From CAZJQD01 sp964548165 [NCBI: uncultured bacterium] (lineage in GTDB: Bacteria; UBA8481), in the NCBI GenBank assembly GCA_964548165.1, contig CAZJQD010000015.1, forward strand, positions 11,501-75,500: a DNA stretch of 64,000 nucleotides, in the 5' to 3' direction. The position numbers and the translations under genes were made by a program. Positions 30,001 to 32,813 of this stretch are shown here, in pieces. Numbering within the stretch: the stretch's first letter is position 1; every line of letters starts with the position of its first letter. The notes beneath the pieces were generated by a model. The model was not told the DNA's origin. It did not search any database and saw nothing but the letters and a program-made list of their open reading frames with translations.

Positions 30001-30583
30001 CGTTACTGGTGGTGGTGACGGTCTGAAACATGGCATGCCGCGCGTATTCCGGGGCAACGAGGATGAGGTGGGACTCGATCCAGACGCCGCCCGCCGGGAC
30101 GGTGACGATGGCCGAGGTGTCGACGCGGATCCGCGTGAAGGCGCTGTCATACCAGTAGACGACGATGCCCGTGGCGTTGTTGTTGGTCGACGAGGAGCGC
30201 TTGTACATGCCGAACTTGAAGGTATCGCCGGCCACGACGGCGATGTAGTTGCGGGTGGGGGAGTCGTTGGTGATGTTGATGTACATGCCGGTCTGCGAGA
30301 TGTCGAACTGGAAGAAGCTGGTGTCGAACCGGGGCGTGAGGGTCTTGAAGTAGACGCTGTCGTCGATGCCGGCGGGATTATTCGACTGCCAGGACCAGCG
30401 GCGGTTGCTGACCGCGTTGGTCGCGATCGAGTCGAAGCCGGGATCGAACTTCAAGTAGCTTCGCATCAGACCGGCGTCGTACGTGACGTTGTAGGCATGG
30501 GCGGGGGAGGCGACGTACGTCAACAGGGTTGCCAGTCCTGCGAGCACAAGCAAGCCCCTCCAACGGGCCCCCATGACGTTCAT
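9041..30583 (-). CDS. Giant secreted repeat protein (7,180 residues) with FG-GAP propeller and sorting-like C-terminus
   Basis: One uninterrupted frame of 21.5 kb. Residues 1-30 are a signal peptide ending AHA. Residues about 31-1130 are mixed beta-rich domains. Array 1 (about 1135-4650) and array 2 (about 5170-6810) together hold about 44 Ig-like repeats of ~117 residues with the core TGETE..xLxETGxNSGxF and a DxDxN(R/L)D loop. Between them lie seven FG-GAP-like blades with DxDxDGD (about 4660-5050) and a fibronectin-like linker. The protein ends in a unique domain and a ~100-residue domain starting VYPNPWRPNNG and containing VASGVYYV, as in FlgD-like or type IX sorting domains. It is probably a surface adhesin or stalk. 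The ATG overlaps the upstream regulator's stop, and the gene's stop overlaps the PorV-like start. Function is inferred from architecture only. Confidence 0.93.
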   Translation of the reverse strand: MNVMGARWRGLLVLAGLATLLTYVASPAHAYNVTYDAGLMRSYLKFDPGFDSIATNAVSNRRWSWQSNNPAGIDDSVYFKTLTPRFDTSFFQFDISQTGMYINITNDSPTRNYIAVVAGDTFKFGMYKRSSSTNNNATGIVVYWYDSAFTRIRVDTSAIVTVPAGGVWIESHLILVAPEYARHAMFQTVTTTSNGSGQTLDVDGVYVQPLGTASNAFWPIEPRLTANGDTNHLLVNHMPAGFARRTRTGYDPGTRFAVATQDSAAHYGGGATITSYDTYWTLAAGGANATLQGSLNVDSFVTMVSPSTPDGVVGLMRTSHYPVYIRATEQVADGLAGFSNVSINITLNLQKSPEEKVFLRYSTDSWATSTFRRASGTGNETTYTVTIPSVSSFTTYNYYAFTTTADTANGSLTHARAHYVTLSAGDSPLRFTTGAGVGPTINSWHTVQNPAPETGFDADLYMRSVNRTTGDTMWPRSRSTDNPVTFWVGMTPATDTPLARLVYCTSSGQWHAGIAASETRTVGDSIYFRFVLNQADNASFDYTDTVAYYFTLIAPAADSTYVHGNNTVDDISFSDSTKVEATARANPFIYRIRELRPTIDITVPSNNHDTGTASFQIRGTAVGDAQPGDTVVIFRNGVPQDTVFLNASLGFVGWCTIAAKSDSLSVKLTSDSTQTIAWDTHRISLYGTPTITIGINPVNGVETNQAYFQMSGTVTNGRPGDSVTIFVNGQPTDTVQVTATATWNGQVSLLGGATSTVGARLVNFLGNIAWDTPRIVNYDIHRMGGMSWVGILKGDWSKYADTIYNDGTAKYTEVVDDPDSFSGYMYYNKTIDWMWFRIVLDSKDTIAWQHSTDDIRVFGWMLWIDVNMDGYADWQLGLTPFNNGNGLNVMANSNTDQDFSDKTDFQTYAQTESYKSNGSDSIFIQQVPFSDVSGDSDIYLAFGAPLSAFQSPLVAPNKRIYETTPFRILYGTGSSPNAIGRDLSGATQGNEASAFSGAQIVTTANFADGAGDRPGGIVYDTRDALFPTENGTWTVGETIYFSGATWPTGPGRDSITVRIVLTGLDTNTQYSKQGTISYDTVGGFVGRGFWRPTGSGVAAGVYQVWVKHPIAGDTFYLYDQFRLDQVATSIAAWTQAPTQVMAGESILAVLRDTDKNINVATLQAVTALFTNVRTGETELVTLTETGVNEGYFSCTISITGASTDSIAGTGRMFGRAGDTITILYTDASDTVDTALYASVLVAPALTPAAFEFTDAFASGGILLLSEGDTFGIRLIDRGLNRDALHIESYTVRVTNAATAEFEDVILVEVSASADTFFAILATETDVAVLGSNSGKIFGSLTQDLWATFTDPYDGTDVRTDTLTMLGNGKSALRMTDATSTTIDTIPIGGFVYIEVIDRNRNGNPSVKDVIAIALTTSTGDSQTLQILESADNSGIFRSIGLFVTDSGPVTIGDSIIHAPHGAVLACSYVDAFPVGDSTYDTAVAGKSAAAGALIDSTGTAITSQTSADSIRVRVLDLDENKNWATSDTVRVLITNARTGETEYATLIETSVTNGGYETASFRHSQLVADSRSLDSVVMLLHGDTFTLTYVDANDPTDTFLLGAYTFYPAGVLATGTFPPNIRQGDSLVPVIADTDQNLRWDVVETIAVTITNQRTGETEVIILLESGPNSGIFNTTSIRVTRDTTSQVDDDTLFALAGDNITVTYTDPTDPTDVLVSGPFAVYIDSVASSCTGPTTVTIGKFFEPIVTDTDQDLNGTIVNTLLVRVYNSRTGESELFTLNETLENSGEFDGLAITVTSSAADSLVNGKIYAEGGDTLFFVYTDPTDALDACTSAGILVVRDTSPAYGTFPTSVKIGDSVLTTISDTDQNRSELVADTILVIYTNNRTGETEAVILYETNAYSGAFDSPLMRVSSNLADSADNDTLYALAGDTITIRYTDPYDTAQIVTSSPITVYWDTSTSNGTFPVTVRSGDSIVPVIRDTDQNLDGTRVETISITVTNGRTGETELVVLYETDSNSGIFDVTQIPVRESIGDSVDNDTLYALAGDTITVQYVDPTDPTDSLTGGPFSVVHDTTASAGTFPSFVRIADSIVPIVRDSDQNFSGLRVETVTILVTNSRTGETGLVILYETDSNSGIFDVTSIWTTPNIADSALNDTLYAQVGDTFTLLYTDPTHASDTLAGGPIPVYPTFAACTAVFPTTVTLGESLVPTITDTDRNLSAFVVDTIAVMVTNHRTGETEVVILFESGTNSSLFDSTVIFVTANLADSADNDTIYALAGDTLTIFYVDASNPNDTCLSAAITVTTSSSNGILSADSRVTLGDSFWVTVLDTNVNQNGAVQETLSVVVTNPATGETEVLVLYESGTASPLFDSVALATSGNIADSVSGDTRMYVRAGDTLVVYYVDPYNAADTRLSETTVIRPVPTTADSRVTSTQLYQGDTLSGVYILDGNRNLDIDLVDTLLVIVRNATTGETETITLHETGVNSGVFDSALVGTSSDSADSLSGTGRLYIRSGDSIVVDYADPWAAADTLVTIAITARAATTSTVAMDSRFILGDSVFITVHDGDANRDPALQESVTVTVTNPVTGETESVTLWEIGVNSGSFDTAGLGTTSNPADSASVSGTLYVRPGDTLALFYQDRYFATDSSRLDTGYARPRPATSSITSDTLVYLGDTLMSVFLTDTSANLDVDIHDSVTVTVINHRTGETEIATLHELGINGNIFDSAVVATSTDSTDSISGNGRLYGIPGDTIQVLYTDPYNAADTCATTLITLYPPFSRSLLTVGPTVTVGESFYVVLRDTDVNFNAALQETVSVTVTNPATGESATVILWEQGVNSGIFDSIPVWVTGNIADSISGNDTFYARSGDTFLITYLHAGTTDSSRVDTLVVVPVRTAADSRVTILQVFQGETISGVFIFDADRNQDIDLIDTLAVIVRNIQTGETEVVTLFETGVNSGVFDSSLVLTTKVIGDSLTVGLLYIGAGDSVVIDYADSRSPIDTLVTIPILARGATVSTVAMDSQFRIGDSIFITVTDGDANRDVLLQESVTVIVTNPASGETESIVLWEIGINSGIFDTAGLGTTANIADSLSLTSTLYARPGDTLSLYYQDRLIASDSARLDTPVARPQNSTSSSSFNPDTVVRGDSVRGVFITDPDRNLDADLVDSVQVVVTNSRTGETETVFLYETGPNSGVFDSPVIGTTSNILDSVAQNGTLYVRYGDTLLVSYTDTHTTTDTKLIGPITVVPALTASVITSDTRFYVGDSYLIVVTDGDANRDELAFDTVRVMITNPATGETEAVILTESGGANTGIFDVVKLGTTGNPADSASATGTMYVRNGDTLSIVYVDRYNTGDSARVDTGHAVPPATTAESWVNITQLFQGETLGQIFIRDLNRNLDIDLIDSIAVTARNATTGETEVVFLYETGVNSGVFDSDVILTSGNLLDSLSGTGKLYIRAGDSLVVDYLDSTTGGDSLTTNGILGRAATNSTIAMDSQFRIGDSLFITVVDGDNNRSLLLQESVTVVVTNPATGETESIVLWEIGVNSSTFDTAGLGTTSSPADSGSASGTLYVRPGDTLSLFYQDRYVGTDSSRLDTGYALPAQTTATSRVDTLTFNLGDSLAGLFLFDANRNLDVDFRDSLTVIVRNVQTGETETVQLTETGVTFAGFDSVSLAVSKNPSDSGAGSGRLYARNGDSIVMDYADPFAAADSLVSAAILVIEPLTNSATNADSRVRIGDSYFITVRDSDQNRDILVQESVTVTITNPATGETETVTLWEIGVNSGYFDTAGLGTTDNPADSGSTTGTLYLRSGDTLAVLYQDRYTASDSSRVDTGYAYRGASAADSWVNILQLFQGETLTSVFIRDANRNLDVDLIDSIIVIVRNAISGETELVTLYETGVNSGVFDSSLLLVTASAADSLSGSGRLTASAGDSLVVDYIDSTFAPADTLVTIRILVRGATASSITMDTSFRIGDSTFITVTDGDANRDVLLQESVTVTVTNPATGETTVVTLWEVGVNAGIFDTAPLFTSSNPADSLVSTESIYIRPGDTLIATYQDRSITTDSSRVDTAFGRPAPTASSSSYSPDTIRVGDTLTGVFVRDADRNLDADRIDTVQVVVTNSRTGETETVTLYETGVSSGVFDSALIGTSGGIADSLSQGGRLWVRAGDTIVILYTDTRVGVDTAQAGPITVLPILTSAILSTDSRVVIGDSFHIIVTDTDGNRDALAFETVSVVISNLATGETESLVLVESGTASSGIFDITRLGTTGNPADSTSGNGTMFLRAGDTLSVFYQDRFHATDSARVDTGYAVPMDSNSGSFLTETSVRIGDSIIGLYVRDYSRDLDVNITDSITVVIVNARTGETETVILRETTVNSGTFDSLVLGSTANPADSASNSGTLFVRAGDTIFATYQDPATASDSLVSASLLVRPLFSAALLSTDSSFRIGDSLAIVVTDTDANRDILVLDTVTVIITNPATGETEAVTLTESGGANTGVFDVVKLGTTGNLSDSISANGTIYLRAGDTLSVFYQDRYNSADSRTVDTGVALPAVTTADSFMTDTRARIGDTLAGVFIRDRDQNLDVDRLDTITVIVRNEQTGETEPLTLTETGVNSGVFDSFVLYVSAASADSVSGSGRLYARAGDSIQVLYQDPRTSTDSLITDRIRAYFLGWSVVGEPLGTGKGLNLGFLRWADYDRDGDLDLGVMGQDNLTAATRFLLYRNDGENTFSAVAEPMGAGLGLRSGSFDWGDYDADGDLDLVAVGRDNGGNRRLVVFRHDGGGAFTLLAEPMGANAGLDAASTEWGDYDNDGDLDFVASGIDGSGNRRLLIYRNDSGSFSLNAEPLGAGKGLSGDATAGATTRWGDFDRDGDLDLLVAGRDNLTFQPRLLLYRNDRGAFTLAAEPMGAGLGVLDASLAWADFDTDGDLDFAVTGHDGANRRFLVYRNDGGASFSVETQPLGASSGLQYSAVSWGDFDNDGDVDLAVAGHDGSAPRFIIYRNESGRFAIQSEPLGAGTGLGNASLGFADYDRDGDLDLAALGDDGTQKRLLIVQNLETPRANLRAAAPGLVTANGTVFSETVTLAWSPVTTDTTPAAGLTYNLRIGTVPGGANILAADTIVADSTGPLLIGNVQNGDTALFYLRTAGTYYWAAQAVDGGQLRGLWSVEGTFIVVPTTTSTGTFPSAIRVGDSVSAVLRDTDANRVFGSTETLVVTVTNMRTGETEILVLTESGASSATFGGNDTLQATQALSDSLSGNGRLFALAGDTLIIRYSDPQDAWDSVVSNPIPVVIDTTAATGVFPAALKAGDSLSPTITDSDQNLSGTRIDTIQVTVTNRRTGETEILTLVETDSNSGVFNVTRLFLSRSPSDSIDNDTLFALAADTLTVLYVDPNDPSDSVTGGPIVLYEDTTPSSGTFPIAVRLGDSLVPIIRDTDQNLDGKRIDTVSVTVTNLRTGETEVVILHETDSNSGVFDVTVVPVSRTPSDTVDNDTIFAGPGDSIVIRYVDPNDPTDSFSSAEITAFLPATASQLGADSVARIGDSFFIVVRDTDANRDISVFDTVTVVVTNPATGETEAVILIESGGANTGLFNITALPMSGSPSDSTSGSGRLHVRVGDTIAVVYIDRFNPTDSARLDTSLIVPTPSNSGSTVTVLAITVGETITGIFVTDTDRNRDADIIDTVTVTVINERSGETITITLLETGPNTGVFDSGTVRTTDNPADSGPGSGQPLYLRPGDTISVRYVDPADPTDSSRVTSALIATPLPTISILRADGTTLIGDSFYVIVRDTDADRDFNVIDTVLVTVYNPVTGESESVILIESGGANTGVFNVTPLPTSGNPIDSVTGSGRLYVRSGDTLVVFYQDRYNASDSSRLDTPLILPRPTNSGSTVTLPSIVIGETITGIFVTDTDRNRDVDLIDTISITLINERTGETITLVLTETGLSSGVFDSGAVTTSGNPADSGSGQPLYLRPGDTLSVRYIDPGDPTDSSRAVAAITVSPVATASSMTADGLTRIGDSFYVVLRDTDANRDIAVLDTVTVLITNPATGETEAVVLTESGGPNTGIFNVTALPTSGSPADSSTASGRLYVRAGDTLSVTYTDRFTPTDSSRLDTPLIVPTPSNSGSTVTVPAIVIGETITGIFVTDTDRNRDVDIVDSITITLVNERTGETITLTLLETGPNTGVFDSTTVTTSGNPADSGSGQPLYLRPGDTLTVRYTDPGDPTDSSRVTAGITASLSASSSSGIFVTSLSVGDSTRPVVTDTDANRDFARVDTITVTVTNGRTGETSTYVLYETDSNSGVFDVTPIRTSGRASDATFATETLYVRPGDTLVVAYQDATTPTDSTRSGGILVWPDTTGAGGTVSGSVRIGDSITPVIRDTDQNLDVLRIDTIAVIIRNERTGETELVILYETDSNSGVFDVTSLPISRIPGDSVDNDTLYALPADSFTVRYTDPNDPFDSFVLSGGSFIPAPSLATAVYPASVRIGDTVYAIVTDTDRNANGTRTETLAVTILNPRTGEQETLVLTETDSNSGVFNIAGLTVSGSAADSLSHSGLMFAIAADTLVVRYLDPSTPADSLASAGIPVLAPSATSSIDSPPRLVIGDSLPIVVRDSDQNTNGGRIDTIAIVITNNRTGETEILILYETDSNSGIFDVTKLKTSSDPRDSGSNSDTMAFLPGDTVTIRYQDPLTPSDSKAITLTAFPASASSALSCTASLRQGETLYPTVTDADQNLNAFLAETITVVVTNPATGETETIILTETAVNSGIFDIAGLPVSKAPADSLSGSGRLFGRIGDTLSVVYTDPDDLADRKTAVVRVVSTFTGLIQQINVFRTKTGSDTYRFTFVPTGINGETLPGLDGEPFTAEIIDSRGGTGRFTEFRTYLVRDSTNYVYTRAEDAQLWLRVTLVGETYYPNVIITGSGVTPLVIVGRRDTTVSEGVMVIPAGMFDTSGYDLIVEPYFDYATESRVQGQKTDAANDAMRAQGGRTVLPLEVRPEHQFYIRNRATGEYVRQYDTNLTITITYPDLDNNDLVDNTNVEEQTLQMYYLDEDLNRWILVPGTAQDKERNMVTATVNHLTIFTLIGVSANTTAGSVRVYPNPWRPNNGILDDGIEYVAGILNSGILIENVPAGSRLRIVTILGERILDRVFATGGTYQWDVRNEMNRPVASGVYYVIVEAPNGTRLVDKVAVIR
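9044..9350 (-). other. C-terminal sorting-like domain of the giant protein
   Basis: About the last 101 residues begin VYPNPWRPNNG and continue with strands containing RIVTILGERI, W-D-R-N and VASGVYYVIVE, ending in a basic VAVIR. This is the layout of FlgD-Ig-like C-terminal domains used as type IX secretion signals in Bacteroidota and seen widely in uncultured phyla. Its use as a secretion signal here is inferred, supported by the coupled PorV-like gene. Confidence 0.65.
10160..15080 (-). repeat. Ig-like repeat array 2 of the giant protein (about 14 units)
   Basis: About fourteen ~350-base coding repeats. Six consecutive units are organised as three copies of a two-unit block: equivalent positions near 13671, 12954 and 12243 are 717 and 711 bases apart. 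One member of each block carries a P(A/V)TGE-type core and the other an ER(S/T)GETIT core. Confidence 0.85.
15440..16590 (-). other. Seven-blade FG-GAP/VCBS-like segment of the giant protein
   Basis: Seven repeats of about 54 residues, each with a W/F-x-D-(Y/F)-D-x-DGD-(L/V)-D calcium-binding loop and a (L/I)xYRND-like strand. Seven units are the number expected for an integrin-alpha-like beta-propeller. It interrupts the Ig-like arrays and may be a ligand-binding or interaction module. Confidence 0.8.
16640..27190 (-). repeat. Ig-like repeat array 1 of the giant protein (about 30 units)
   Basis: About thirty ~352-base coding repeats, two of them degenerate near the amino end of the array. 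Each unit carries a GDS/GET strand, a DxDxNxD loop, a TGETE core, NSGxFD and an (L/I)Y..xGDT strand followed by a Y-x-D turn. From about the eleventh unit on, units with a proline before (A/V/S)TGE and units without it alternate strictly. Confidence 0.87.
17670..23330 (-). repeat. Higher-order repeat: four copies of a ~1.41-kb block of four Ig-like units
   Basis: The distinctive QLFQGETL-type unit recurs at equivalent bases near 23273, 21866, 20453 and 19040, spaced 1407, 1413 and 1413 bases (469-471 residues). The three intervening unit types recur in the same order, one of them marked by AMDSxFRIGDS and LWEIGVNSG. This indicates two rounds of large in-frame tandem duplication. Confidence 0.82.
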
Positions 30584-31230
30584 GCGTTGACGAGCTGGCC
30601 GATCGGTTTGGGGATGAGCGCGAGGTGAGTGTCCAGGGCACTACTAGTGATCGGCTTGACCAGGACATCATCGGCGCCGGCCGCGCGCGCGCTCGCAAGC
30701 ACGTCCGGCGCCGTGTGCCCCGTGATGATGACGACGCGCGTCGACTCCAGCTCGGGGCTCAACTTGATCGTCCGGCAGATGTCGCGGCCATCGACGCCGG
30801 GCAGTTCGATATCAAGGAAGACCAGCGAGGGGCGATGACGCATGATCTCGACGCCGGCCTCGAACCCGGTCGAGACGCCGAGCCAGCTGAGCTCGGGGCG
30901 GCGATGGGCCGTGTACTGCTTGAGCAGAGCCAGTGTCAGTTCCTCGTTGTCCACGCCGATGACGTCGGCTCGGCCCGACGAGACGTGCGGCTCCATGCCG
31001 CGCAGAGCGAGAAACTGGAGGAGGTCACGCCCGAGAACGCGACGGTGCCCGCCCGGCGTGCGGAAGCTGGGGATCAACTTCTTGTCGATCCAGCGTTGAA
31101 CGGAAGAGGGACTGGCGTGAATGATTCGCGCAATTTCAATGGAGCCGAACATCTGCATCGGCTGAATCGGTTTAACGGACCTGCTAGTACTATTTGATAC
31201 AGATCCCGCATTTGTCTTCGCGCGGTTCAT
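30580..31230 (-). CDS. Orphan HTH-REC regulator (MerR/BldC-like HTH then receiver domain)
   Basis: A 216-residue protein if started at the ATG at 31230, which has AAGGAG just upstream; a TTG at 31245 is the alternative. Residues about 20-70 form an excisionase/MerR-like winged HTH (ARIIHASPSSVQRWIDKK, then RTPGGHRR). Residues about 85-205 form a receiver domain with the phospho-acceptor Asp in VFLDIELPG, a Thr switch in VIITGH and the Lys in LVKPI; the usual first acidic pair reads D-N-E. The domain order is the reverse of most response regulators, and no histidine kinase is nearby. Its stop overlaps the giant gene's start by four bases, making it the first gene of the operon and a likely controller of it. 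Confidence 0.85.
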   Translation of the reverse strand: MNRAKTNAGSVSNSTSRSVKPIQPMQMFGSIEIARIIHASPSSVQRWIDKKLIPSFRTPGGHRRVLGRDLLQFLALRGMEPHVSSGRADVIGVDNEELTLALLKQYTAHRRPELSWLGVSTGFEAGVEIMRHRPSLVFLDIELPGVDGRDICRTIKLSPELESTRVVIITGHTAPDVLASARAAGADDVLVKPITSSALDTHLALIPKPIGQLVNA

Positions 31231-31446
31231 GATCTCCTTGACCAATCTGGTGAGTATGCACGTTTCGACGCCAAGCGTAAAGTGTAATTAGAACTTGCCA
31301 TCGATGAGGACGGTGGAAAACTAGGGAAATGAAATGAAAGAGTAGCGCCAGAGGCTAACTTGTTGATTTGCTGGTGAGAGCGTGGGGAAAGCAGGGTAAG
31401 GATCGAGCGATGCTCCGGCCGCAATCGAGGATTTGAGCGCGGTTTC

Positions 31447-31475
31447 TTGACTGAGGGAGCACGAATCGCTACATT
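31447..31475 (+). promoter_or_regulatory. Sigma-70-type promoter for the FmdB-family gene
   Basis: TTGACT at 31447-31452, a 17-base spacer and TACATT at 31470-31475. A GGAGG ribosome-binding site follows at 31499-31503, seven bases before the ATG at 31511. Confidence 0.6.
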
Positions 31476-31510
31476 TCCCGCCTTGATGAGCATCATCTGG
31501 AGGTTTTCAC

Positions 31511-31924
31511 ATGCCCATTTATGAGTATGCCTGTCGCAAAGGGCACGAATTCGAGGAGTTGCAGTCCTTTTCCTCGAAGCCTGTGGCTCGGTGCCCCGAG
31601 TGCGGAGGCGAGGCGAAGCGCAAGATTTCGCTCTCCTCCTTTCACCTCAAGGGGAGCGGTTGGTACCTGACCGACAGCAAGGGGAGCACGAAGGACGCGG
31701 GGGGCGCGAAGGATCTGGCCGCCACCAAGAGCGAGGAAAAGGCGTCCGGAACCAAGGATCCTGAGGGGGCGAAGCCGGTGGAGACTTCGCCTACTCCGGA
31801 GGCCGCAAGTTCCGAGAAGACCTCGGCGCCGGAGAAGATCCCTCCCGTCGCGACGGCGGCCCAAAAGGCAAAGGCTCCGCGATCCGGCTCTGGCCGCAAG
31901 GGGAAGAGCTCCAAGCGACCCTGA
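31511..31924 (+). CDS. FmdB-family zinc ribbon protein
   Basis: A 137-residue protein beginning [15 protein letters not shown], with CPECGG about 20 residues later: the FmdB / putative regulatory zinc ribbon. The ribbon occupies residues 1-50. The rest is a low-complexity Lys/Ala/Ser/Glu/Pro tail ending in a basic patch, which is long for this family (often 70-110 residues). Small proteins of this type occur in most bacteria and their role is mostly unknown; the name comes from the formamidase regulator of Methylophilus. It has its own promoter and stands alone, divergent from the regulator of the giant-protein operon. Confidence 0.85.
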   Translation: MPIYEYACRKGHEFEELQSFSSKPVARCPECGGEAKRKISLSSFHLKGSGWYLTDSKGSTKDAGGAKDLAATKSEEKASGTKDPEGAKPVETSPTPEAASSEKTSAPEKIPPVATAAQKAKAPRSGSGRKGKSSKRP

Positions 31925-31939
31925 CCTGGAATGTTCAGG

Positions 31940-32118
31940 GAGATAACCACGGGAGTCTCGGGGGCACAGAGAAGACCATGGGATTCAAAAGCAGTACAAC
32001 GATTCGTCCCTGATGCTTTGCTCCACGTGGTCGACCGAGAAGCCTGCTCGCCGATCCAGCGTTTCGAATCCGCACCTGGCTTCTCTCCGTGTCTCCGCGC
32101 TTCAGTGGTTCAACGGTT
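31940..32118. repeat. Degenerate inverted-repeat element
   Basis: The 207-base gap downstream of the FmdB gene has imperfect inverted ends: about 31940-31973, reading like AACCACgGGAGtCtC..GCACAGAGAA, and about 32085-32118, reading like TTCTCTcCGTGTCTCCGCG..GTGGTT. This resembles the widespread AACCACAGAGACACAGAG-type intergenic repeats. No reading frame is evident inside. Confidence 0.35.
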
Positions 32119-32131
32119 GCGTCAGGTGGCG

Positions 32132-32731
32132 CTATTTTGCCGCGCGGACCTTCTCGGCGAGGAGTCGCAGGGCCTTTCCGCGGTGACTGCGCTTCGCCTT
32201 CTCGTCCGCCGACATTTCGCCGCCGGTCAGGTTCAGCTCGGGATCCCGGAAGATGGGGTCGTACCCGAATCCATTGGTGCCGCGCCGCTCGGTGAGGATG
32301 ACGCCCTCCCAGGTGCCCTCCGCCGTGTAGGCGTCTCCCCCCGGCACGACGAGCGCGGCAACCGCTCGGTAGCGCGCTGTGCGCTTCTCCTCGGGAACAC
32401 CGTGAAGCGCCGCGAGGAGGCGGTCGTTGCGATCCTCGTCACTGCTCCCCCACCGCGCCGAGTGAGCGCCGGGCGCGCCGCCCAGGTGGTCGACCTCGAT
32501 CCCGGAGTCGTCGGCCACGGCCGCCAACCCGGTCTGTTCCGCGGCGGCGCGCGCCTTCGCGATGGCGTTCGCCGTGTAGTCGTCGCCCTCGGGCGGGTAA
32601 CTGATCTTCAGGTCGCGCTCGGAGGGCCGCAAGACGCGCACGCCGGGGAAGAGGACGCCGAAGATGGCCTGGAGTTCTCGCGCCTTGCCGGGATTCTCCG
32701 AGGCCACGAGGATCGCGCTCACGTTCATCAT
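32132..32731 (-). CDS. rdgB: XTP/dITP diphosphatase (RdgB/HAM1)
   Basis: A 199-residue house-cleaning nucleotide pyrophosphatase that hydrolyses XTP, dITP and ITP to monophosphates and so keeps deaminated purines out of DNA and RNA. Signatures are LVASENPGKARELQAIF at the N-terminus, DDSGIEVDHLGGAPG in the middle, and the segment from GFGYDPIF to a C-terminal SHRGKALR. The gene opens with two adjacent ATG codons; AAGGAG is spaced better for the second (32728). It is the last gene of the minus-strand lipid A operon, 75 bases after lpxK, with a hairpin in the gap. Confidence 0.95.
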   Translation of the reverse strand: MMNVSAILVASENPGKARELQAIFGVLFPGVRVLRPSERDLKISYPPEGDDYTANAIAKARAAAEQTGLAAVADDSGIEVDHLGGAPGAHSARWGSSDEDRNDRLLAALHGVPEEKRTARYRAVAALVVPGGDAYTAEGTWEGVILTERRGTNGFGYDPIFRDPELNLTGGEMSADEKAKRSHRGKALRLLAEKVRAAK

Positions 32732-32752
32732 GTGCTCCTTACTATAAGTGGT

Positions 32753-32813
32753 TTCATAAGGTCGCCCTCCGGCCTGAAACCGCCTGGAAAGGGCCTTCGG
32801 TCGACCTTATGAA
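32753..32813. promoter_or_regulatory. Perfect 12-base inverted repeat over the lpxK stop
   Basis: TTCATAAGGTCG at 32753-32764 is exactly inverted at 32802-32813. The lpxK stop codon lies inside the right arm. On the transcript it would form a stem-loop just before the rdgB ribosome-binding site. It lacks a U-tract, so processing, attenuation or mRNA protection is more likely than simple termination. Confidence 0.45.

Noticed and set aside
9041-30583. Direct repeats as a CRISPR array
   Set aside because: Units are ~352 bases, translated in one frame and diverged like protein repeats; no short identical repeats with unique spacers.
23885-30628. Several long plus-strand frames opposite the giant gene
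   Set aside because: Val/Asp/Gly/Arg-rich antisense shadows created by the coding repeats; the minus-strand frame has signal peptide, domains and coherent repeats.
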